From contig DATFKK010000129.1 of NCBI GenBank assembly GCA_035268685.1, positions 1 through 64,000 of the forward strand: a DNA stretch of 64,000 bases, read 5' to 3'. The notes under the pieces are model-generated. The model searched no databases, was not told where the DNA came from, and worked only from the letters and a program-made list of their open reading frames with translations. The stretch comes from Candidatus Krumholzibacteriia bacterium. Lineage in GTDB: Bacteria > Krumholzibacteriota > Krumholzibacteriia > JAJRXK01. This document shows positions 7,925 through 17,007 of the stretch, piece by piece (position 1 is the first letter of the stretch; each line of letters opens with the position of its first letter). Position numbers and translations under genes: made by a program.

Positions 7925-8749
7925 TTGCGAGGACCCGGTTCCGTCGTCTGTCCCGAGTGCGGGCGGCTCGTCGAACTCGGCGAGTCCCGGTGCCCGAACT
8001 GCGGGCGTTGGCAACCGTCCCTGTTCGGGCTCGCCCCGATCCTGCAGCGCACCTTCGGCACGCTCGAGGTCACACAGCTGATCTTCTGGGGTTGCTGCAT
8101 CCTGTACGCCCTGTCGCTCGTGCTCGATCCAGGGGCGGTCATGCAGAGCCGGGGCTTCTTCAACATCCTGTCGCCGAGCAGCCAGGCACTGTTGCAGCTG
8201 GGGATGACCAGCGGCGGCCTCGTCGATCGCTTCGGACTGTGGTGGACGCCGCTCTCGGCCACCTACCTGCACGGCAGCCTCCTGCACATCTTCTTCAACA
8301 TGATGTGGTTGCGGATCCTGGGTCCACAGCTCGAGCACGACCTCGGTCCGGGACGCTTCTTCCTGCTGTACACTCTCGCCGGTGCCGGCGGATTCGTCGT
8401 GTCCAACACGGTCACCGGGAATCCGACCGTCGGAGCCTCCGGTGCGATCTTCGGACTGCTCGCCGCCACCATCATCCTGGCGCGACACCACGGCGGCGCC
8501 TGGGGACAGGCGGTGGGCCAACAGGCGATCATGTACGCGGTACTGCTGTTCGCCTTCGGCTTCGTCTCGCGCACCACGAACAACTGGGCACACGCCGGCG
8601 GCTTCGTGGTCGGAGGCCTGGCGATGTTCGTCCTGCTCAAGCAGAGCCAACGTGCCGAGGGTCCGCTCGTGCAACTGGGGGCGCTGGCACTGGCGCTGGC
8701 CACCGTCGGTGCTGTGATCGCCAGCTTCGTCGCCGTCCGTTTCGGGTGA
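7925..8749 (+). CDS. Rhomboid-family intramembrane protease with N-terminal zinc ribbon
   Basis: The 274-aa product starts at a TTG two bases after the nfu stop, which suggests translational coupling; there is no ATG before the conserved region. Residues ~9-25 form a small zinc ribbon (CPECG then CPNCG). About six membrane helices follow. Rhomboid hallmarks are HGSLLHIFFNMMWLRILG (His/Asn of the oxyanion side), the catalytic serine in GASGAIFG near residue 178, and the catalytic His in NWAHAGGFVVGG. The catalytic pair is therefore present. The zinc ribbon faces the cytosol if the fold is standard. Substrates unknown. Confidence 0.88.
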   Translation: MRGPGSVVCPECGRLVELGESRCPNCGRWQPSLFGLAPILQRTFGTLEVTQLIFWGCCILYALSLVLDPGAVMQSRGFFNILSPSSQALLQLGMTSGGLVDRFGLWWTPLSATYLHGSLLHIFFNMMWLRILGPQLEHDLGPGRFFLLYTLAGAGGFVVSNTVTGNPTVGASGAIFGLLAATIILARHHGGAWGQAVGQQAIMYAVLLFAFGFVSRTTNNWAHAGGFVVGGLAMFVLLKQSQRAEGPLVQLGALALALATVGAVIASFVAVRFG

Positions 8750-8760
8750 GGAGGACCGCC

Positions 8761-9510
8761 ATGACGCGATGGATCACGACTCTCGCGCTGCTGACCGTCG
8801 CCACGATCGCCACTGCCCAGGACGTCCCGCGCTTCGAGTTCGAACTCGAGGGGGCCGCCGTCTGGCAGTCGAAGAACGACGTCCAGATCCCCAACGACGC
8901 CTCGGCCACGCGTTTCTCGCTGGTCGACCTGGTGGGCAACGGACCGGTGGCGGCGGGCAGGCTGACGTTGCGTTGGAACCTGAGCGACCGTCATCAGCTC
9001 CACGCGCTCGGCGCGCCGCTGCAGCTGGTGGAGTCGGGCACGCCGGACACCGGGATCTCCTTCGCCGGAGAGACCTTCGCCGCGGGGCGGGAGGCCGAGG
9101 CCACCTACCGGTTCAACTCGTGGCGCATCGGCTACCGCTACCGCCTGGTGTCGGGCCCACGTGGCGACGCCTGGATCGGTTTCACCGCCAAGCTGCGCGA
9201 TGCCGAGGTGAAGCTGGAACAGGACGGGCTGAGTGCGAACGACACCGACCTCGGCTTCGTCCCGCTGCTGCACCTCGCCGGCCGACGCTTCTTCACCGAC
9301 ACCTTCAGTGGCTCGCTCGAGGTCGAGGCCCTGGGTGGCGGGCCGGGAAGAGCGATCGACGGTGCCGCAACGCTGCGCTACGGCCGTCGACACGGCTGGG
9401 GTGTGAGCGTGGGCTACCGCACCATCGAGGGTGGGGCCGACGTCGATGCGGTCTACAACTTCGCCTGGTTGCACTTCGCGGTCGTGGCCGTCGACGTGCC
9501 GTTGCGTTGA
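8761..9510 (+). CDS. Predicted outer-membrane beta-barrel protein
   Basis: The 249-aa protein starts at an ATG behind GAGGAGG, 11 bp after the rhomboid gene. It has a clear signal peptide (ending ATIATAQ) and alternating polar/hydrophobic strands such as FEFELEGAAVWQSKND, WRIGYRYRLVSGPRGDAWIGF and HGWGVSVGYRTIEGG. The C-terminus finishes WLHFAVVAVDVPLR, like the closing strand of a small barrel. No family is recognised. It may be an eight- to ten-stranded OMP; position in the nfu-rhomboid run suggests co-transcription but gives no functional link. Confidence 0.65.
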   Translation: MTRWITTLALLTVATIATAQDVPRFEFELEGAAVWQSKNDVQIPNDASATRFSLVDLVGNGPVAAGRLTLRWNLSDRHQLHALGAPLQLVESGTPDTGISFAGETFAAGREAEATYRFNSWRIGYRYRLVSGPRGDAWIGFTAKLRDAEVKLEQDGLSANDTDLGFVPLLHLAGRRFFTDTFSGSLEVEALGGGPGRAIDGAATLRYGRRHGWGVSVGYRTIEGGADVDAVYNFAWLHFAVVAVDVPLR

Positions 9511-9529
9511 CGCAAGGTCGGAGTGGGCC

Positions 9530-9559
9530 CCTGGCTCGTTCTTCGAAGAACGAGCCAGG
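9530..9559. terminator. Perfect 30-bp palindrome, bidirectional terminator-like
   Basis: The stretch is a perfect 30-bp palindrome (arms CCTGGCTCGTTCTTC). It lies between the convergent OMP gene (ends 9510) and typA (ends 9610). As RNA it would need an opened centre of four bases. No U-tract follows. Confidence 0.55.
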
Positions 9560-9572
9560 CTCGAGCTCCCAT

Positions 9573-9596
9573 GACACGAACCCCTCGGTTCGTGTC
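9573..9596. terminator. Second hairpin before the typA 3' end
   Basis: The arms GACACGAAC and GTTCGTGTC with a 6-nt loop (CCCTCG) sit directly between the convergent genes. With the adjacent 30-bp palindrome this probably ends transcription from both sides. Confidence 0.55.
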
Positions 9597-9609
9597 GTGC
9601 GGGACAACA

Positions 9610-11439
9610 CTAGGGGCTCGTGCCCAGCTTCCGCCGCTTCGCCGCCTGCCGGCGGGCGTTCTCGTCGAGCAGGGTCTTGCGCAGGCGCATGTGGTTCGGG
9701 GTGACCTCGACCAGCTCGTCGTGATCGACGTACTCGAGCGCCTCTTCGAGCGACATCTTCACCGGCGGGGCGATCCGAAGCTTCCGGTCGCTGCCGGCGG
9801 CGCGCATGTTCGTGAGCTGCTTCGCCTTCTGGGCGTTCACGACCAGGTCCTCGTCCTTGTTCGACTCGCCGATGACCTGACCGGTGTAGAGCTCGTCGCC
9901 CGACTCCACGAAGAACACGCCGCGGTCCTGCAACGCATCGAGCGCGTAGGCGTTCGCCGGCCCCTTGGCCATGCTCACGATACTGCCCGTCTGCCGCTCG
10001 GGGATGCTTCCCTTGAAGAACTCGTACTCGTAGAAGCGGTGGTGCAGCACGACCTCGCCGCCGGTCGCCTGCAGCATGCGGCTGCGGAACCCGATGAGGC
10101 CGCGACTCGGAATGTGGAACTCGATGCGCGTCCGCCCGTCCCCCGGCTGCATGTCGACCATCTCGCCCCGACGCGATCCGGCGTATTCGATCACCGTGCC
10201 CGCCAGGTCGGACGGCACGTCCACGGTGAGCACCTCGACCGGCTCGGCCTTGCGGCCGCCGATCTCCCGGTAGATCACCTGCGGCTGGCCGACCATGAAC
10301 TCGAAGCCCTCGCGCCGCATGGTCTCCATGAGAATGGAGATGTGCAGGATGCCGCGGCCACTGACCTCGAACTGGTCGGCCGTGCGTCCGTCGCGCACGC
10401 GGAGGGCGACGTCCCGCTCGGCCTCGCGCTGGAGCCGCTCCCGCAGCTGCCGGCTGGTGACGTACTTGCCATCCTGTCCGTAGAAGGGACTGTCGTTCAC
10501 CATGAACGTCATGCTCAACGTGGGCTCGTCGACGGCGATGATCGGGAGCGGTTCGGGCCGCTCGACGTCGGCCAGCGTGTCGCCGATGTCCACGTCGTCG
10601 AGACCCACGACCGCACAGATGTCGCCGCAGTCCACCCCCTCGACCTCACGCCGGCCCAGGTTGTCGAACACGAACAGCTGTTTGACCTGCGTGTTCACGC
10701 GGCTGCCGTCGCGCTTGAGCAGCACCACCCGGTCGCGCACCGAAAGGGAGCCACGCACGATGCGACCCACCCCGATACGGCCGAGGAAATTGCTGTGATC
10801 CATGGCGGCCACCAGCATCTGCAACGGTCCGTCCTCCACCGCGGGAGCCGGAACGACCTGCACGATCCGGTCGAGCAGAGGTCCGAGATCCTCGCGGACG
10901 TCGTCGAGCTCCGTGGCGGCCCAACCGTCGCGCCCGCTCGCGTACACGACTGCGAAGTCGAGCTGTTCGTCGGTGGCGTCCAGTTGGGTGAACAGGTCGA
11001 AGACCTCGTCGAGCACCTCGTGCGGACGCGCGTGCGGGCGGTCGACCTTGTTGATCACCACCAGCGGCGTCAGGCCCAGGTGCAGCGCCTTCTGCAGGAC
11101 GAAGCGGGTCTGCGGCATCGGGCCCTCGAAGGCGTCGACCAGCAGCAGTACTCCGTCGGCCATCTTCAGCACCCGCTCGACCTCGCCCCCGAAGTCGGCG
11201 TGACCGGGGGTGTCGATCAGGTTGATCCGGGTCTCGCCGCCACCGTGGGCGTAGGTGACCGCGAAGTTCTTCGAGGTGATGGTGATCCCGCGCTCGCGTT
11301 CGAGGTCGCCGGAGTCCATCACGCGCTCCTGCACGACCTGGTGATCGCGGAAGGCATGGCACTGGCGCAGGATCTGGTCGACCAGGGTCGTCTTGCCGTG
11401 GTCGACGTGCGCGATGATCGCGACGTTGCGGATGTCCAA
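9610..11439 (-). CDS. typA: Ribosome-associated translational GTPase TypA/BipA
   Basis: The 609-aa protein has TypA's usual length when started at the TTG at 11439, directly before [22 protein letters not shown] lies about 9 nt upstream, and longer readings only add Arg-rich sequence. The GTPase domain shows G1 AHVDHGKTT (residues 10-18), the switch region [12 protein letters not shown]3 [15 protein letters not shown] and G4 NKVDRP. It is followed by the elongation-factor domains and the TypA-specific C-terminus ([33 protein letters not shown]). The protein binds the ribosome under stress and assists 50S assembly. The gene stands alone, convergent with the OMP gene. Confidence 0.97.
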   Translation of the reverse strand: MDIRNVAIIAHVDHGKTTLVDQILRQCHAFRDHQVVQERVMDSGDLERERGITITSKNFAVTYAHGGGETRINLIDTPGHADFGGEVERVLKMADGVLLLVDAFEGPMPQTRFVLQKALHLGLTPLVVINKVDRPHARPHEVLDEVFDLFTQLDATDEQLDFAVVYASGRDGWAATELDDVREDLGPLLDRIVQVVPAPAVEDGPLQMLVAAMDHSNFLGRIGVGRIVRGSLSVRDRVVLLKRDGSRVNTQVKQLFVFDNLGRREVEGVDCGDICAVVGLDDVDIGDTLADVERPEPLPIIAVDEPTLSMTFMVNDSPFYGQDGKYVTSRQLRERLQREAERDVALRVRDGRTADQFEVSGRGILHISILMETMRREGFEFMVGQPQVIYREIGGRKAEPVEVLTVDVPSDLAGTVIEYAGSRRGEMVDMQPGDGRTRIEFHIPSRGLIGFRSRMLQATGGEVVLHHRFYEYEFFKGSIPERQTGSIVSMAKGPANAYALDALQDRGVFFVESGDELYTGQVIGESNKDEDLVVNAQKAKQLTNMRAAGSDRKLRIAPPVKMSLEEALEYVDHDELVEVTPNHMRLRKTLLDENARRQAAKRRKLGTSP

Positions 11440-11650
11440 GATCGGAGGCCTCGGCCGGAGAGAACGGAATCGGGAGCGGCACGTTAGGTGGGCCGGGGCC
11501 CCGGCGCCAGACGCCGAGACCCCGGAGGCTTCCCCCCGGGGTCTCGCGTCGCGATCGAGGGCGAGCCGAGCCACCCTCCGGTCGAGGTTCCGCGATCCGC
11601 CGCAGCGGCCGATCGAATCCAGCCGCCGCAGCGAACGCCGGAACCGGTTC

Positions 11651-12244
11651 CTACTTTCCCGCCTCGGCCTTGGCCGCGGCGATGTCGATCTGGATCTCGA
11701 CCTCGTCACCGAGCACCACGCCGCCCTGGTCGAGGTTCTGGTTCCAGACGATGCCGAAGTCCTTGCGATCAATGGTCACGGTGCCGCTGAACCCGGCCTT
11801 GGTGTTCCCCCACGGGTCGGTGGCGGTGCCGTGGAACTCGAAGGGGATCTCCACCGGTTGGGTCACACCGTGCATGGTCAGGTTGCCGTGCAGGACGTAG
11901 TTGTCGCCGTCCATCTCCACCTTCGTGCTCTCGAAGGTCAGGGTCGGGTAGGTCTCCACGTCGAAGAAGTCGGCGCTGCGCAGGTGCTCGTCGCGCTTCT
12001 CGTCACGCGTGTCGATGCTGGCCGCCTGGATCTCGATGTTCACCGAGCCCTTCGTCAGGTCGTCACCGGCCTCGATGGTGCCGCTCCAGTCGGTGAACTG
12101 CCCGCCGGTCTTGCTGAGCATGTGACGGATCTTGAAGCTGAGCGTCGAATGGGTCGTGTCGATCTGCCAGGTCGCCGCGGTGGCCTGGCCGGCCAGCATG
12201 ACGACGAGGGCGAGGGCGCCGAAGGTCGACAGGATCTTCTTCAT
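11651..12244 (-). CDS. yceI: YceI-family periplasmic lipocalin-like protein
   Basis: The 197-aa exported protein has a signal peptide (MKKILSTFGALALVVMLAGQATA). The YceI domain follows directly with WQIDTTHSTLSFKIRHM, the SADFFDVETYPTLTFES motif, HGNLTMHGVTQPVEIPFEF and DFGIVWNQNLDQGG. YceI proteins bind isoprenoid-type lipids in a beta-barrel; the exact ligand here is unknown. The ATG at 12244 follows GAGGAA. A well-formed promoter with an overlapping palindrome lies about 125 bp upstream, so expression is probably repressor-controlled. Confidence 0.93.
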   Translation of the reverse strand: MKKILSTFGALALVVMLAGQATAATWQIDTTHSTLSFKIRHMLSKTGGQFTDWSGTIEAGDDLTKGSVNIEIQAASIDTRDEKRDEHLRSADFFDVETYPTLTFESTKVEMDGDNYVLHGNLTMHGVTQPVEIPFEFHGTATDPWGNTKAGFSGTVTIDRKDFGIVWNQNLDQGGVVLGDEVEIQIDIAAAKAEAGK

Positions 12245-12367
12245 GGTCGGAATTCCTCGGGTCGAAGGGGGCGTCGGGTGTTCCAGGGCCGTCGCCGGGA
12301 CTCGGCCGCGGGTCCGCCCTTGCGAAGGCGACCCTCGGGCTCGCCGGGTTCCGGCCGTGAGACATTT

Positions 12368-12384
12368 ATTGTTATAACGACAAT
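12368..12384. promoter_or_regulatory. Palindromic operator over the yceI -10 element
   Basis: ATTGT-N7-ACAAT is an inverted repeat of 17 bp that covers the -10 hexamer of the predicted yceI promoter. Its position fits a repressor site (MarR-like regulators use similar sequences, by analogy only). The gene for the regulator is not evident nearby. Confidence 0.55.
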
Positions 12385-12399
12385 CGGACGAACTGCCAA
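12371..12399 (-). promoter_or_regulatory. Sigma-70-like promoter of yceI
   Basis: Reading on the minus strand, TTGGCA (12399-12394) and TATAAC (12376-12371) are separated by 17 bp. This is the best hexamer pair seen in the window and sits in a locally AT-rich patch. It leaves a leader of about 120 nt before the yceI ATG. Confidence 0.7.
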
Positions 12400-12558
12400 A
12401 GCCTGGGGTGTGACGAGAGTGCAAAACCCGGCCGGACGTGCGGTGGTGTTCGCTCGCAACCGGTGTCCCGATGCAGGGGGGGCGGTGTCGCCCGCAGCCT
12501 CGTGCGCCTATCTTGGCGGGCCGCATCGCCCCTCCCGTCGCCCCGGAGCGCATCTCTC

Positions 12559-13749
12559 GTGGCCCGCCGCCTTCCCGCGCAGCTCGAACTCCTGTCGTTC
12601 GGCTTCCTGGCCACGCTGGCCTCGGGATTCGGCCAGACCTACTTCGTGGGACTCTTCGGCGGCCAGTGGCGGGCGGACTTCGCCCTGAGCAACGCGGGGC
12701 TCGGCACCGTGTACAGTGCGGCCACCCTGGTCAGCGGTCTGACAATGATCGAGGCCGGACGGTGGCTGGACCGTACGCCGCTCCGGAGCTTCACCGCCGT
12801 CGTCGTGGCGTCCTTCGCCGTCGCCTGCGGGCTGATCGCGGTGGCGCCCGAGGCCTGGATGCTGTTCCCGGGGCTGCTCCTGCTGCGTTTGTGCGGCCAG
12901 GGCCTCATGGGACACATCGCCATCACCACCGTGGCCCGCCACGCGACCAAGGCGCGCGGGCGGAGTCTCTCCATCGCCCAGCTCGGCTTCCCGGTCGGAG
13001 AGGCCGTGCTACCGAGCCTGGTGGTGGCCGCGCTCGCACTCACCTCGTGGAGAGGCGTATGGTGGGCCTGTGCCGTCGTCCTGGTGACCCTGGTGCTCCC
13101 GGCACTGGTCCGGCTCGGTCGTGGTGTCTCTTCGGCCCCGGACGGGCCCGACGACTCCGAGCCCGGCGCCAGCCGGCGTGACGTGGTCCGCGATCGTCGA
13201 TTCCATCGTGTCCTGCCGGTGGTCCTGGCCCCACCCTTCGTCGTGACCGGGCTGTTCTTCCATCAGGCCGCCGTGGCCGACGGAATGGGCTGGCCGCTGT
13301 CGCTCCTGGCGACCGCTTTCCTCGCGTACGCCGTCACCCAGGTGTGCGGTGGACTGCTCGGCGGCTGGGCGGTGGACCGATGGTCCGCCCGGCGCATCGT
13401 GCGCCTCGTCCTGGTGCCCATGGCATTCGGACTGGCCTCGCTGGCCGTCGCCGATGCACGACCGGTGGCCTTCGTGTACATGGCCCTCGTCGGCTTCTCG
13501 GCGGGCATGGGCTCGACGGTGGCCGGGGCCCTGTGGGTCGAGCTCTACGGGCGCCGGCATCTCGGCGCGATCCGGGCGATGCAGCACGCGCTCATGGTCG
13601 TGAGTACTGCCGCGTCGCCGGTACTCTTCGGCCTGGCGATCGACGCGGGCCTCGACGTTCGCCACCTGACCCTCCTGTTGGCGGCGGGAGCGGTCCTGGC
13701 GATGGCCGGCGTCGGCAGGATCGCATCGACCGGGCAGGAAGCGCCGTAG
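12559..13749 (+). CDS. Major facilitator superfamily transporter
   Basis: The 396-aa protein has about twelve membrane helices. The GTG at 12559 is preferred because it leaves a short hydrophilic N-terminus (ARRLPAQLELLS) before the first helix; an ATG at 12463 would add 32 residues of Arg/Pro-rich sequence. MFS features include GRWLDRTPLRS between helices 2 and 3, the helix-4/5 segment LRLCGQGLMGHIAITTVARH, and GGWAVDRWSARRI in the second half. It is most like unassigned MFS permeases. The substrate is unknown. It lies upstream of, and in the same direction as, the ABC exporter. Confidence 0.8.
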   Translation: MARRLPAQLELLSFGFLATLASGFGQTYFVGLFGGQWRADFALSNAGLGTVYSAATLVSGLTMIEAGRWLDRTPLRSFTAVVVASFAVACGLIAVAPEAWMLFPGLLLLRLCGQGLMGHIAITTVARHATKARGRSLSIAQLGFPVGEAVLPSLVVAALALTSWRGVWWACAVVLVTLVLPALVRLGRGVSSAPDGPDDSEPGASRRDVVRDRRFHRVLPVVLAPPFVVTGLFFHQAAVADGMGWPLSLLATAFLAYAVTQVCGGLLGGWAVDRWSARRIVRLVLVPMAFGLASLAVADARPVAFVYMALVGFSAGMGSTVAGALWVELYGRRHLGAIRAMQHALMVVSTAASPVLFGLAIDAGLDVRHLTLLLAAGAVLAMAGVGRIASTGQEAP

Positions 13750-13766
13750 ACGGCTCCATTGGCCGT

Positions 13767-13794
13767 GGGACACACCGCAGATCGATGCTATAGC
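13767..13794 (+). promoter_or_regulatory. Possible promoter of the ABC exporter gene
   Basis: GGGACA (13767-13772) and TATAGC (13789-13794) are 16 bp apart, about 40 bp before the ATG at 13836. The -35 match is weak. Confidence 0.3.
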
Positions 13795-13835
13795 TCCCCC
13801 GGAGCGCTCCCGCAGATCCACCCCCCGAGGCCCGC

Positions 13836-15635
13836 ATGTCCGACCCCTTCCGCGACGCCGAGGAGATCCGCGACGATCTCGCGCCGCCCGCCGACCTGAA
13901 GCGGATCCTGGGCCTGGCGCGCCCCTACGTGGGATCGCTGATCGCCGCCACGTCGCTCATGCTGATCGGAACCGCGATCGGCCTGGTGACGCCACGCGTG
14001 GCCGGGGGCGTGGTCGACGCCGCACTGGTGGACGGAAACCTCGATCGTCTCAATCGTATCGTCAGCGCATTGATCGCTCTCTTCGCCGCCCTGGGCGTGA
14101 CGACCTACGTCGAGCACTACGTGCTGCGTACCACCGGCGCACGCATGCTCCTGGACCTTCGCCACCATCTGTTCGACCACCTGGCCGTCCTGTCACCCGA
14201 CTTCTACGAGAACCGTCCGGTCGGCGAATTGCTCAGCCGCATGGGAACCGATCTCGGACAGGTCCAGGCCTCGCTCACCAACCGTATCCCGAGTGGGATC
14301 TCCGCGGTGCTGCGCTTCATCGGCACGTTGGCCATCCTGCTCGTCCTGCAGACGAAGCTCACGCTGGTGGCCCTGATCGTGGTGCCGCCGGTGGTGCTGC
14401 TGGCGGTGTACTTCGGGCGCAAGCTCGAGCGCCTGTCGCAGCAGGAGCGCGACGCGACCGCGGCCGCGGGAGCGCGGGCCGAGGAGACCCTGAGCGGCAT
14501 CCGGACGGTGCAGGCCTTCCAGCGCGAGGGCGAGGAGGTCCGCCGCTACTTCGGCAAGCTGCGTTCGCTGCTCGGCGTGCAGATCCGCAACGCGCACGTC
14601 GAGGGTGCGTTCAGTGGCACCGTGCAGTTCGCCGCCTACAGCGCCTTCGCCGTGGTCATGTGGTACGGCGGCCGCCTCATGCTCGACGGTGCGCTCACGC
14701 CGGGAGAACTGACGTCCTTCCTGCTGTACACCTTCTCGATCGCCGTCTCGGTCGGAACACTGGGATCGCTGTACGCCGCCTTCCGCGAGCTGCGCGGTTC
14801 GAGCGCGCGGATCTTCCAGCTGCTCGACACACTGCCCACGATCTCCGATCCGGAGCACCCCGTTCCGCTGCGGGACGCCCGCGGAGAGCTGCGGCTCGAC
14901 CACGTCGACTTCGCCTACGGTGACGATCCCGAGCGCCTCGCCCTTCGCGACGTCGATCTGGTGATCGAACCGGGCGAAGTGGTCGGCTTGGTCGGACCGA
15001 GCGGCGCCGGCAAGAGCACGGTGTTCAACCTGCTGCTGCGCTACCACGATCCCGTCGCCGGCAACGTCCAGCTCGACGGGATCGACCTGCGCCACCTGCG
15101 CGTGGACGACGTGCGCCGGCACATCGCAGTGGTGCCCCAGGACATCTTCCTGATGAGCGGGTCGATCGAGGAGAACCTGCGGATCGGCCGTCTCGACGCG
15201 AGCGACGACGAGATCCGGCGCGCGGCCGAGATGGCCGGCGCGGCCGAGTTCATCGAGCGGCTGCCCGACGGCTACGGTTCGGAGATCGGACAGCGCGGCG
15301 TACGGTTGTCGGGCGGACAGCGCCAGCGCCTGGCGATCGCGCGGGCATTCCTGCGCGATCCCACCATCCTGCTCCTGGACGAGGCGACGAGTGCCCTGGA
15401 CCCCGACTCCGAGCAGCGCGTGCAGGAAGCCCTGACCGAACTGATGAAGGGGCGCACCACACTGGTGATCGCCCACCGCCTGGTCACCGCGCGTCGGGCC
15501 GATCGCATCCTCGTCTTCGACGATGGGCGGATCGTGGCTTCGGGCACGCACGACGAACTCTACGAGGCGAACGAGCTCTACCGGCGGTACTGGACCCTGC
15601 AGTCGATGCAGTTCCAGGAGGGAACCTCTCCGTGA
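13836..15635 (+). CDS. ABC exporter, fused permease and ATPase (half transporter)
   Basis: The 599-aa half-transporter has a six-helix type-I exporter membrane domain (about residues 30-320) followed by a nucleotide-binding domain. Walker A GPSGAGKS lies near residue 387, the Q-loop in VVPQDIFLMSGSIEEN, signature LSGGQRQR near 491, Walker B ILLLDEATSALD near 510 and the switch His in IAHRL. It should work as a homodimer in the inner membrane, MsbA/lipid- or multidrug-exporter-like. The substrate is not predictable. Its stop codon overlaps the GTG start of the Nramp-like gene by 4 bp, indicating an operon and coupled translation. Confidence 0.93.
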   Translation: MSDPFRDAEEIRDDLAPPADLKRILGLARPYVGSLIAATSLMLIGTAIGLVTPRVAGGVVDAALVDGNLDRLNRIVSALIALFAALGVTTYVEHYVLRTTGARMLLDLRHHLFDHLAVLSPDFYENRPVGELLSRMGTDLGQVQASLTNRIPSGISAVLRFIGTLAILLVLQTKLTLVALIVVPPVVLLAVYFGRKLERLSQQERDATAAAGARAEETLSGIRTVQAFQREGEEVRRYFGKLRSLLGVQIRNAHVEGAFSGTVQFAAYSAFAVVMWYGGRLMLDGALTPGELTSFLLYTFSIAVSVGTLGSLYAAFRELRGSSARIFQLLDTLPTISDPEHPVPLRDARGELRLDHVDFAYGDDPERLALRDVDLVIEPGEVVGLVGPSGAGKSTVFNLLLRYHDPVAGNVQLDGIDLRHLRVDDVRRHIAVVPQDIFLMSGSIEENLRIGRLDASDDEIRRAAEMAGAAEFIERLPDGYGSEIGQRGVRLSGGQRQRLAIARAFLRDPTILLLDEATSALDPDSEQRVQEALTELMKGRTTLVIAHRLVTARRADRILVFDDGRIVASGTHDELYEANELYRRYWTLQSMQFQEGTSP

Positions 15636-16867
15636 GATGGCTGCGCATCGTCGGGCCGGGCCTGGCGATCGCGGCCACGGGCGTGGGTGCGGGCGACCTC
15701 ATGGCCGCCCTGATCGCCGGCGCCGAACACGGAACGCCGCTGCTGTGGGTGATCGTGGTCGGTGCGGCGCTGAAGTTCGCCATGAACGAAGGTCTCGCCC
15801 GCTGGCAACTGGCGACCGGCACGCCATTGCTCGAGGGATGGTTCCGGTACCTGGGCCCGGTCCTGCGGATCTACTTCACGGTGTACCTGGTGGTGTGGGG
15901 ATTCATCGTGGCCGGAGGCCTCATGAGCGCCTGCGGCGTGGCCGCGCACGCGCTGGTGCCGCAGGTTCCGATCGCGGCGTGGGCGATGCTCCACTCGCTG
16001 GCCGCGGCCGCGCTCGTGTCGACCGGGCGCTACGGTCTCTTCGAGTCGACCATGAAGGGTCTGATCGGCCTGATGGTGGCCACACTCCTCGGCAGCGTGC
16101 TCCTGATCGGCGTGGATCCCGGGGCCACGCTGCGCGGGCTGACGGTGCCGACCCTGCCGACCGGTTCGGCGCCGAGCGCGCTGGCGCTCATGGGCGGCGT
16201 CGGCGGCAGCGTGACGCTCCTGAGCTACGGCTACTGGATCCGCGAAAAGCGGTGGTCGTCGATCGAACGACTTCGTGACGTGCGCATCGACCTGGGCGTG
16301 GGATACGCGCTGACCGCGCTGTTCGGTGTGGCCATGCTGTTGCTCGCGACCTCGGTCCTCGGTGGCGGCGACGGGCTGCCCGCGGGTTCGCGGGGGTTGG
16401 TCGCGTGCGGCGACGCGATCGGAGCCGCGGGGGCGGAGCGCTTCGGAACCGACGCCGGCACCGCGCTGCGCGCGGTCTTCCTGATCGGTGCGTGGGCGGC
16501 GATCGCCACGAGCACCCTCGGTGTGTGGCAGGGTGTGCCCTACCTGTTCGCCGACACCGCGCAGGCATGGCGCGGCGAATTCGACACGCCGGTCGACACG
16601 CACGGGCGCGCGTACCGTCTGGGCCTGGCCTACCTGGCGATTCCTCCCATGTTGCTGCTTGCGCTCGACCGGCCGGTGTGGGTGATCCGTCTGTACACGG
16701 TGACCGGCGCGTTGTTCATGCCCCTGCTCGCCGCCTCGCTGCTGTGGATGAACGGGCGGGCCCGCTGGCTCGGCGCCGTCCGCAATCGTCGGGCGGCCAA
16801 CGGCGCGCTCGCGCTGGCCCTGCTGCTCTTCGGCATGATCCTCGTGCGCCAGCTGCTGGACACCTGA
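15632..16867 (+). CDS. Nramp-related transporter lacking the canonical metal motif
   Basis: The 411-aa protein has about eleven membrane helices and begins RWLRIVGPGLAIAATGVGAGD, the pattern of Nramp-superfamily members. Classical MntH proteins have Asp-Pro-Gly-Asn in helix 1 and Met-Pro-His in helix 6. Here helix 1 reads GVGAGDLMAALIAGAEHG and helix 6 reads GGVGGSVTLLSYGYWIREK, so the usual Mn/Fe ligands are missing. It probably belongs to a divergent Nramp-like clade; transport of Mg, another ion or something else is possible. It overlaps the ABC exporter stop by 4 bp (GTGA). Confidence 0.75.
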   Translation: MRWLRIVGPGLAIAATGVGAGDLMAALIAGAEHGTPLLWVIVVGAALKFAMNEGLARWQLATGTPLLEGWFRYLGPVLRIYFTVYLVVWGFIVAGGLMSACGVAAHALVPQVPIAAWAMLHSLAAAALVSTGRYGLFESTMKGLIGLMVATLLGSVLLIGVDPGATLRGLTVPTLPTGSAPSALALMGGVGGSVTLLSYGYWIREKRWSSIERLRDVRIDLGVGYALTALFGVAMLLLATSVLGGGDGLPAGSRGLVACGDAIGAAGAERFGTDAGTALRAVFLIGAWAAIATSTLGVWQGVPYLFADTAQAWRGEFDTPVDTHGRAYRLGLAYLAIPPMLLLALDRPVWVIRLYTVTGALFMPLLAASLLWMNGRARWLGAVRNRRAANGALALALLLFGMILVRQLLDT

Positions 16868-16880
16868 CCCGGCGCACGGC

Positions 16881-16910
16881 TTGTTCGGCACCCTTCGATG
16901 GCCGTACACT
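16881..16910 (+). promoter_or_regulatory. Possible promoter of the lipoprotein gene
   Basis: TTGTTC (16881-16886) and TACACT (16905-16910) are separated by 18 bp, about 100 bp before the ATG at 17008. The match to consensus is modest. Confidence 0.35.
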
Positions 16911-17007
16911 GATCCCCGGAAGCAGCCGGCGGCCGGCGCGCCGCCGTCTCGTGCATCCCCTCTCCGCGCGGTCGACGACCGGGTGGAACCGCCACGAGGA
17001 GAATCCC

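Noticed and set aside
5726-8674. 982-codon open frame on the minus strand
   Set aside because: It overlaps arcC, nfu and the rhomboid gene in other frames. Its Arg/Pro-rich sequence is typical of antisense frames in GC-rich DNA, with no domains.
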